From the NCBI GenBank assembly GCA_945873145.1, contig CAMCBZ010000007.1, positions 31,354-95,353 of the forward strand: 64,000 bases of DNA, read 5' to 3'. The notes under the pieces are model-generated. The model had not been told where the DNA came from. It saw nothing but the letters and a program-made list of their open reading frames with translations, and ran no database searches. Of the stretch, positions 57,305-64,000 are shown one piece after another. A program made the position numbers and the translations under genes. The first letter of the stretch is position 1, and the number at the start of each line of letters is the position of its first letter. The stretch comes from an uncultured Prevotella sp. GTDB lineage: Bacteria > Bacteroidota > Bacteroidia > Bacteroidales > Bacteroidaceae.

Positions 57305-58933
57305 TTACTTTTTTACTTTGAAGTAGCCCAGCTTGTGGCTGATGCCTTTGTTGCCAAGTGATCGCAACTGGTAATAGCCGGGTGACAGACTACGTACATC
57401 GGTTTGTTTGCCTTTGTATGGAATTACCATCATCTGCTGTCCCATCAAGTTATCGATGACGAGCCATTGCGCATCGAGTACTTTGCTCTTGGCGGGAAGG
57501 GAGAGCTGACCGTCGTGACAAGGGAGCAGTCCTGGAAGGTTATTGCTTTGTTTGGTGTGGCTTTGCAACGGCAGGCTCTCGTTGCCATATCGGTCCATGG
57601 CTGTCACGGCAAAGTAACGGCCTGCCGTAGGCACGGAGACCATCGTGGTGTTCAGGCGTGTAGCCACCAGATTACGGGTGTCGTGGATATCTACGGGCCA
57701 TGTCCGGCTGCTATATATATTATAATAAGGTGTAGAGCCCTGCCACGAGAGCGTGTTGTCAGTGAGTTGCAGTCGTATGGGCGCTGCAGGAATAGTATTG
57801 CTTTCCCATGTCATGGCGGGAATCAAAGCCGGCGTGCCGTCGAAGGCCTGTGCGAAATGGTAGATGCCTTGGATGTCGTCGGTGAAGAATTCCCCACGGA
57901 AATAGGTATGTCCGAGATGGTATTTCCTGAGCAGATACATCTCGCGCGTGACGTCTTCCAACCGCCACTTGCCCTCTTTGGGATCGAGAAAGTATATGCC
58001 CAGTCCAGGTGCCACGATCTTGCCGTGGCTCTGTTCTGCCCAGTCAACGGCAAACGGGAAGAACTGCTCATTGCGGAAGTACATCATCGGGAACAGTTCG
58101 TCCATCAGTCCGTCTTTAAGCCAGCCTTGTGCATCCTGGCAGACTTTGTCGTAGGCATTCCAACCATGGCTCCAGTATCGGGAGAGATCATTGAACTTGC
58201 CAATTGGCGAACAACTGATCTTTACCCAAGGCTTGAGAGCCTTGACACTGTCGTGAATGGCTTTGACGATCCGTGTGATGTTGTTGCGTCCTTGCTCTTT
58301 GCTGACCTTCATCTTCCAAGTTTCGGGATAGCGGATGTAATCGAGATGGATGCCGTCGATGTCGTAGTTCTGTGTGATCTCCTTGCAGATGTCTGCTATG
58401 TAGCGTGCCGTCCTGGGATCCTCAGGATTCATATATCCGTCGGCATCGATCTTGCGGATGAGTCCCGGAAACTTTTTGCGCAGCTGTGTACAGCCGAGCT
58501 TGTTCCATTTGCCCACGGGTAGGGTGACGACCCACGCCTGCAACTCCATGCCTCTTTTATGGCATTCGTCGATGGCAAACTTCAAAGCATCGTAACCCGG
58601 TGACTTACCTGGGAAGCCGCTGAGACAGCCGTCGTATGGCTCGTATTTCGAAGGATAGATAACCGTGCCGCGAACACGTGTCTGAATGAGTACGGTGTTG
58701 ATACCTGCTTTTTGGTACTGGTCCAGGAGCGAGCATAGTTCCTGTTGCTGAATCTGAGCGCTGTGCGCGCTTTGTGCATAGTGGTGAGGCCAGTCGAGTC
58801 CTCCGATGGTAGTGAGCCACACTGCTCTCACTTCGTGTTTGGGAGAGGCAAAGAGGGAAGAGGTGGACTGAGCTTTTATATTTGCACAAAATATGAAAGA
58901 AATCAGCAAACAGAATAAAGTACTTTTCTGCAT
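57305..58933 (-). CDS. GHL10-type (family 10 glycosylhydrolase-like) secreted protein
   Basis: KHEVRAVWLTTIGGLDWPHHYAQS...AGINTVLIQTRVRGTVIYPSKYEPYDGCLSG...YDIDGIHLDYIRYPETWK...VKISCSPIGKFND. Confidence 0.92.
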   Translation of the reverse strand: MQKSTLFCLLISFIFCANIKAQSTSSLFASPKHEVRAVWLTTIGGLDWPHHYAQSAHSAQIQQQELCSLLDQYQKAGINTVLIQTRVRGTVIYPSKYEPYDGCLSGFPGKSPGYDALKFAIDECHKRGMELQAWVVTLPVGKWNKLGCTQLRKKFPGLIRKIDADGYMNPEDPRTARYIADICKEITQNYDIDGIHLDYIRYPETWKMKVSKEQGRNNITRIVKAIHDSVKALKPWVKISCSPIGKFNDLSRYWSHGWNAYDKVCQDAQGWLKDGLMDELFPMMYFRNEQFFPFAVDWAEQSHGKIVAPGLGIYFLDPKEGKWRLEDVTREMYLLRKYHLGHTYFRGEFFTDDIQGIYHFAQAFDGTPALIPAMTWESNTIPAAPIRLQLTDNTLSWQGSTPYYNIYSSRTWPVDIHDTRNLVATRLNTTMVSVPTAGRYFAVTAMDRYGNESLPLQSHTKQSNNLPGLLPCHDGQLSLPAKSKVLDAQWLVIDNLMGQQMMVIPYKGKQTDVRSLSPGYYQLRSLGNKGISHKLGYFKVKK

Positions 58934-59027
58934 CGTTACAATTATTTTCCACAAAGGTACTGATATTTTTTTTGTTTTCAAAAATAAACATTACTTTTGC
59001 AATATAATTCGTCAGTTTTCATCGATT

Positions 59028-60554
59028 ATGATATCATTTACGATTGCGTTGTTGGCATTGCTTGCCGGCTATTTACTTTACAGTAAGTTCATTGAACGCA
59101 TCTTTGGTCCCGACGACCGTCCTACTCCGGCGGTAGCCCATTCCGATGGTGTGGACTTCGTGACGTTGCCGAGTTGGAAGGTGTTTATGATTCAGTTCTT
59201 GAACATTGCGGGCACCGGTCCTATCTTCGGAGCCATCATGGGAGCGTGGTATGGTCCCGTGGCTTACCTGTGGATCATCTTCGGCTGCATCTTTGCGGGT
59301 GCTGTCCACGACTATCTCAGTGGTATGCTCAGCGTGCGCCACAATGGTGCCAACCTGCCTTTCTTGGTTGGCCGCTACTTGGGTGGCAAGGCTCGTGCCG
59401 TGATGTTGGTATTCTCAGTATTCCTGCTGATGATGGTCGGCGTGGTCTTTGTCTATAGTCCGGCTTTACTGCTGAAAGACTTTGCTGGCTCTACGACACT
59501 TTGGGTGATCGTGATCTTTGTCTATTATATCCTGGCCACCATGTTGCCTATCGACAAGATCATCGGCAAGTTCTATCCGATTTTTGCCTTTGCCTTGCTG
59601 TTTATGGCTGTGGCGTTGATGGTCTGTCTCTTTGTGAAGATGCCGGAGTTGCCGGAGCTGTGGAGTAATCTCGATGACTGCAACCGCAATACCAACACGG
59701 CTTGGTTGGGCACGACGGTCTACATGGCGAAGAATCCATTGTTCCCCTGCCTGTTCCTGACGATAGCTTGTGGCGCTATCAGTGGTTTCCATGCTACTCA
59801 GAGTCCATTGATGGCACGGTGCATCAAGTCAGAGAAGATGGGTCGCCCCATCTTCTACGGAGCAATGATCACCGAGGGTGTCGTAGCTTTGATTTGGGCC
59901 ACTGTGTCGATGTACTTCTTCTATTATGGCGGTTGGCGCGAGTGTGTCGATGCTCAGACAGCCAACGAGTTCATTGCGCAGTTCCAGGGTGGTAACGGCA
60001 AGACGCTCATCCAGTTCTTTGCTGCACCGAGTGTCGTGGAGAAGGTATGTACCGGTTGGCTGGGTCTCTTTGGTGGCATCCTTGCCGTCTTTGGTGTCGT
60101 GGCCGCTCCTATCACCAGTGGCGATACCGCGTTCCGCAGTGCCCGACTGATCATTGCAGAGGCTTTGCATCTCGATCAGAAGAGTATCACAAAGCGCTTC
60201 TATATTGCTATTCCTATGTTCATCGCTGCCATTGTTCTGCTTCTTTGGCAGATGGAGAACCCCGACGGCTTCAATACCGTGTGGCAGTGGTTCGGATGGT
60301 CCAACCAGACGCTTGCTGTCTTCACGCTTTGGACGATTACCGTCTATCTCGTGCAGAAACGCAAGCTGTTTGTCGTGACACTTGTCCCGGCATTGTTCAT
60401 GACTGTGGTGTGTGCCACCTTCTTGTTGGTATCACCTATGGCTGCTGGTATTGACACATCCATCGGATACTGGGGCTCGCTCGTTGTGCTTCTCATCGCC
60501 ATCGTGTGGTTCTCGGTATGGTATAAGAAACAAGCAAAACATAATAACCAATAA
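59028..60554 (+). CDS. CstA-family carbon starvation (peptide/pyruvate-type) transporter
   Basis: LNIAGTGPIFGAIMGAWYGPVAYLWIIFGCIFAGAVHDYLSGMLSVRHNG...VVAAPITSGDTAFRSARLIIAE. Confidence 0.95.
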   Translation: MISFTIALLALLAGYLLYSKFIERIFGPDDRPTPAVAHSDGVDFVTLPSWKVFMIQFLNIAGTGPIFGAIMGAWYGPVAYLWIIFGCIFAGAVHDYLSGMLSVRHNGANLPFLVGRYLGGKARAVMLVFSVFLLMMVGVVFVYSPALLLKDFAGSTTLWVIVIFVYYILATMLPIDKIIGKFYPIFAFALLFMAVALMVCLFVKMPELPELWSNLDDCNRNTNTAWLGTTVYMAKNPLFPCLFLTIACGAISGFHATQSPLMARCIKSEKMGRPIFYGAMITEGVVALIWATVSMYFFYYGGWRECVDAQTANEFIAQFQGGNGKTLIQFFAAPSVVEKVCTGWLGLFGGILAVFGVVAAPITSGDTAFRSARLIIAEALHLDQKSITKRFYIAIPMFIAAIVLLLWQMENPDGFNTVWQWFGWSNQTLAVFTLWTITVYLVQKRKLFVVTLVPALFMTVVCATFLLVSPMAAGIDTSIGYWGSLVVLLIAIVWFSVWYKKQAKHNNQ

Positions 60555-60564
60555 ATAAGTGAAT

Positions 60565-61053
60565 ATGAAAAAGATTTTATTGCTTCTTTTCGTTTTCTCT
60601 TTGAGCGTGGTAAGCGCCAGTGCCCAGTTTGAGGAAGGGAAGAAATATGCAGGAGCCTCATTGTCTGGCCTTGACATGAACTACAGTGGTAATGGCAAGT
60701 TCTCTTTAGGTGTCCAGGGCAAGGCTGGCTACTTCTTCAGCGACACCCTGATGCTGTTGGCTGAGGCCGGCTATGACCATCAGGGCAACCAGGACAATGG
60801 TGACGCTATCCATGTTGGAGTGGGTGGCCGCTACTATATCACACAAAACGGTATCTTCTTAGGTGCCAACTGCAAGCTGATGCACTTCAACCACAACTAC
60901 AACGATTTCATGCCTGGTGTAGAAGTGGGTTATGCCTTTTTCATCAGCCACACAGTTACCATCGAGCCGTCGCTCTATTACCAGCAGAGCTTTAAGAACC
61001 ATTCTGATTATTCCACGATCGGCTTCAAGGTGGGATTTGGCATTTACCTTTGA
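60565..61053 (+). CDS. Small outer-membrane beta-barrel protein
   Basis: Signal peptide [22 protein letters not shown]; alternating beta strands, terminal VGFGIYL. Confidence 0.85.
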   Translation: MKKILLLLFVFSLSVVSASAQFEEGKKYAGASLSGLDMNYSGNGKFSLGVQGKAGYFFSDTLMLLAEAGYDHQGNQDNGDAIHVGVGGRYYITQNGIFLGANCKLMHFNHNYNDFMPGVEVGYAFFISHTVTIEPSLYYQQSFKNHSDYSTIGFKVGFGIYL

Positions 61054-61664
61054 TGCAGCAATATCCCTCAGTATTATTACAGCGGGCGGTTGACGAGTTC
61101 AGCCGCCTGCCTGGCATTGGCAGTAAGACAGCATTGCGGTTGGTTCTGAATCTGCTCAAGCAGCCCGAAGAATCTGTTGAGCATTTCACATCGGCGATTT
61201 CTCATCTGCGCAAGGACATCAAGTACTGTTCCGTCTGCCACAATATCAGTGACACTGATGTTTGCTCTATCTGTTCTGACAGCCATCGCGACCATGGGCT
61301 CGTGTGTGTCGTGGAAAATGTGCAGGATGTCATGGCGATCGAGAACACGCAACAATACGACGGGCTCTATCATGTCTTAGGCGGTATCATCTCGCCGATG
61401 GAAGGCATAGGTCCCGGTGACTTGCAGATAGCGTCGTTAGTAGAGCGTGTGGCGAAGGGTGGCATTCGTGAAGTCATTCTGGCTCTCAGTTCTACAATGG
61501 AGGGCGATACGACGAGTTTTTACATTTCCCGCCAGTTGAAACCTTATCCCGTGAAGTTGTCGGTCATTTCCCGTGGCATCTCTGTCGGCAACGAACTGGA
61601 ATATACCGACGAGGTGACGTTAGGCCGCTCAATCCTTAGCCGCACGCCACTGGACAAATCATAG
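61053..61664 (+). CDS. recR: Recombination protein RecR
   Basis: [27 protein letters not shown]...[39 protein letters not shown]. Confidence 0.96.
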   Translation: MQQYPSVLLQRAVDEFSRLPGIGSKTALRLVLNLLKQPEESVEHFTSAISHLRKDIKYCSVCHNISDTDVCSICSDSHRDHGLVCVVENVQDVMAIENTQQYDGLYHVLGGIISPMEGIGPGDLQIASLVERVAKGGIREVILALSSTMEGDTTSFYISRQLKPYPVKLSVISRGISVGNELEYTDEVTLGRSILSRTPLDKS

Positions 61665-61668
61665 TATC

Positions 61669-62085
61669 ATGAAAAGTGTATTGAATATCCTTCGACTTGA
61701 AGCAGGCTTGTCTGTACTGATCAGTCTGTGCTTTGTCGTGCTATACGAGAATGACATACTGCTCGTCGGACAGTGGGGCGCAGACCGCATCGCCGATTAT
61801 TATTGGGCCATCTTCATGGAGGTGGCTACGATCTGCCTGATCCCTCTGAGTCTGCGACTGTTCAAGTGGAAACATGTAGAGTCGACCATTCATCGTGATG
61901 GCGACAAGGCTATGCTTCGGTGGGGCACTGTGCGCTTGGCGATGCTCTGCGTGCCGATGGTGCTCAACACTTGGCTCTATTATCAGTTTATGAATGTTGC
62001 CTTCGGCTATATGGCCATCATCGGACTGCTGAGTCTGGCCTTTGTCTATCCCACCCGTACAAGATATATCCAGGAGAAGAAATGA
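61669..62085 (+). CDS. Hypothetical integral membrane protein, 138 aa
   Basis: Four hydrophobic segments; coupled to the next gene by an ATGA overlap. Confidence 0.75.
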   Translation: MKSVLNILRLEAGLSVLISLCFVVLYENDILLVGQWGADRIADYYWAIFMEVATICLIPLSLRLFKWKHVESTIHRDGDKAMLRWGTVRLAMLCVPMVLNTWLYYQFMNVAFGYMAIIGLLSLAFVYPTRTRYIQEKK

Positions 62086-63290
62086 AACTCTCGGTAGTGA
62101 TTGTCAATTACAATGTCAAGTACTATGTAGAACAGTGCTTGAAGTCGCTTCAGCGTTCATTTGCTACAGTGGACGCTGAGGTGTTTGTGATGGACAACCA
62201 CTCTCGTGACGGTTCTGTTGACTATCTTTCTTCCCGTTTTCCTTGGGTGAAGATCGTCAGACTCAATCACAATCTCGGCTTTGCCAAGGCCAACAACAAA
62301 GCCATCATGATGAGCCATGGCGAGTACGTTCTATTACTCAATCCCGATACCTTGCTGAGTGAGTCGCTCATCCCTTGTGTCCTGTCGTTTATGGATGCCC
62401 ATCCCCGCGTGGGTGCGTCGGGCGTGTGGATGATGGATGCTTCGGGCGAGAATGCCAAGGAGAGCCGTCGTGGAGTGCCCACGCCGATGACATCTTTCTA
62501 TAAGCTTTCCGGCCTTTGTTCCTGTTTCCCTCACCATCCCCGTATTGGCAAATATTATATGTGTGCCCATCCTTGGGACCAGGCCGAACAGATCGAGATC
62601 GTCAGTGGCGCCTTTTGTCTGCTTCGCCGCAAGGCGCTGGAGGATGTAGGTCTTTTGGATGAGGACTTCTTCATGTATGGCGAGGACATTGATCTCAGCT
62701 ATCGCATCCTCAAGGCAGGGTGGGAGAACTGGTATCTGCCCTATAAGATGCTGCATTATAAAGGAGAGAGCACCGAGAAGTCAAGCTTTCGTTATGTCCA
62801 TGTCTTCTATGAAGCCATGCTTATCTTTTATCGCAAGCATTATCGCCACTTCAATGCTCTTGTCAACATTCCGGTGCAGACTGCCATCTATGTGAAGGCT
62901 TTCCATGCGCTGGTCAGTATGCAGTTGCATAAGATGCGTAAGAGCCTGGGATTTGTATCCAAGTCAGTCCGGCGAGATCCACTTTATGTGGTTTTTGCTT
63001 CTGCTTCTTCTCAATCCATTTGTGAGGACATCACCGCTTTCAATGGGCTAAACGCTGAGCTACATGTGGTCTCGCAGTGGGATGAGGTCTTGAAGATTGC
63101 GTCAGAGGTGCTCAAGCGTCAACTACCGCAACCAAACATAGTCTTCGATACCTCCTTGTTTTCTTATCAGAAGATCTTTGATCTGCTCAATAGCCATCCA
63201 AGGCAGTGCCTCGTGGGTTGGCTTGATCCTGAGGCTCAGCTTATCATCACGTCGAAAGATGTGTTTGCCTCAGAGTCAGCTCATAAGTAA
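62082..63290 (+). CDS. Glycosyltransferase family 2
   Basis: KLSVVIVNYNVKYYVEQCLKSLQRSF...EVFVMDNHSRDGSVDYL...VLLLNPDTLLSESL...FMYGEDIDLSYRILKAGW. Start re-set to ATG 62082. Confidence 0.94.
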   Translation: MKLSVVIVNYNVKYYVEQCLKSLQRSFATVDAEVFVMDNHSRDGSVDYLSSRFPWVKIVRLNHNLGFAKANNKAIMMSHGEYVLLLNPDTLLSESLIPCVLSFMDAHPRVGASGVWMMDASGENAKESRRGVPTPMTSFYKLSGLCSCFPHHPRIGKYYMCAHPWDQAEQIEIVSGAFCLLRRKALEDVGLLDEDFFMYGEDIDLSYRILKAGWENWYLPYKMLHYKGESTEKSSFRYVHVFYEAMLIFYRKHYRHFNALVNIPVQTAIYVKAFHALVSMQLHKMRKSLGFVSKSVRRDPLYVVFASASSQSICEDITAFNGLNAELHVVSQWDEVLKIASEVLKRQLPQPNIVFDTSLFSYQKIFDLLNSHPRQCLVGWLDPEAQLIITSKDVFASESAHK

Positions 63291-63312
63291 TACATATATA
63301 TAATATGTAGTT

Positions 63313-63861
63313 ATGGAAAAGAATCCTTCACTTTCCTCATCTTGTTCCCATCGTCGTCCCTTTGTACTGTTGCGTGCAATGGAGCCTGAAGACTTGGATC
63401 TGCTCTATCGTATCGAGAACGATTACGACCTCTGGCAGGTGGGCAGTACCAATGTTCCTTATTCCCGCTATGTCCTTCATGACTATATTGCCAACGCCAC
63501 GGGCGACATCTTCACCGACAAACAACTGCGTCTGATCATCACCGACGGCAGTGGAGCAAATGTCGTAGGCATCGCCGACCTGGTGAATTTCAATCCTCAG
63601 CACCTGCGGGCAGAGGTGGGGCTGGTCATTGAGAAAGCCTATCGTGGACAAGGGTATGGCAAGGCGGCCATGGAAGAGTTGATCACCTATGTCCGTGAAG
63701 TGCTCCATCTCCATCAACTCTATGCTTTGGTGGCGCAAGACAACGATGATTGCTTGAGAGTCTTTAAAGCTGTTGGCTTTCAACAAAATGCACAGCTCAA
63801 AGACTGGCTCTACGATGGGAATGGTTACCATGATGTAGAGGTCTTGCAATTTTTTTTGTAA
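63313..63861 (+). CDS. GNAT-family N-acetyltransferase
   Basis: LLRAMEPEDLDLLYRIENDYDLWQVG...AEVGLVIEKAYRGQGYGKAAMEELITYV...LYALVAQDNDDCLRVFKAVGF. Confidence 0.93.
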   Translation: MEKNPSLSSSCSHRRPFVLLRAMEPEDLDLLYRIENDYDLWQVGSTNVPYSRYVLHDYIANATGDIFTDKQLRLIITDGSGANVVGIADLVNFNPQHLRAEVGLVIEKAYRGQGYGKAAMEELITYVREVLHLHQLYALVAQDNDDCLRVFKAVGFQQNAQLKDWLYDGNGYHDVEVLQFFL

Positions 63862-63948
63862 AAAAGTTGCCCGATTGTTTGGTGGTATCAGAAAAAACGA
63901 GTACCTTTGCACTCGCAATTCAGAAATGAAGCGCAAAGACACAAAAAT

Positions 63949-64000
63949 GGTGCGTTAGTTCAGTTGGTTAGAATGCCTGCCTGTCACGCAGGAGGTCACG
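63949..64000 (+). tRNA. tRNA-Asp (anticodon GTC), truncated by window edge
   Basis: GGTGCGTTAGTTCAGTTGGTTAGAATGCCTGCCTGTCACGCAGGAGGTCACG; upstream TTTG-N20-TACCTTTGC promoter. Confidence 0.9.

Overview
A 64 kb chromosomal window from a Bacteroidetes genome, probably Prevotella-like. The evidence for that is TAnnTTTG promoter -7 boxes, DUF4421/DUF1460 and FimB-like lipoproteins, a PPi-dependent PFK and a short ~290-aa primary sigma factor. The left ~12 kb is a sulfur-assimilation and transport region: partial cysD, a Met8p-like siroheme synthase, a sulfite reductase fused to a TusA domain, a JAMM peptidase, a ThiF/MoeB-like E1 enzyme and a ThiS-like sulfur carrier. It continues with a TonB receptor, a FecCD permease, a FecB-like binding protein, a PstB-like ATPase and a PstS-like lipoprotein. 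The rest is mostly housekeeping: AMP-ligase, two rpoD-type sigma factors, TolC-MacA-MacB, dapA, truA, ygiQ, PFK, GH25, radA-queC, cdd, gyrA, folK, a GGGtGRT/NifU-like pair, cmk-like, tRNA-Cys, cstA, recR, GT2 and a partial tRNA-Asp. The main signals for follow-up are: (1) a conserved promoter architecture (G.GGTATT-N25-TTTGC with inverted GGTAT/CCAC boxes) shared by three intergenic regions, which predicts one regulon joining sulfate activation, the sulfur-carrier operon, the TonB receptor and the PstB/FecB/FecCD transporter; (2) a protein-thiocarboxylate (HcyS/HcyF/HcyD-like) sulfur-transfer operon whose carrier ends in GGGSL, so it needs C-terminal processing; (3) two inverted copies, 28 kb apart, of an intergenic element built from 22-bp palindromic tandem units, including a perfect 46-bp palindrome, plus a conserved flank. 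No CRISPR array, transposase, prophage or restriction system was seen.
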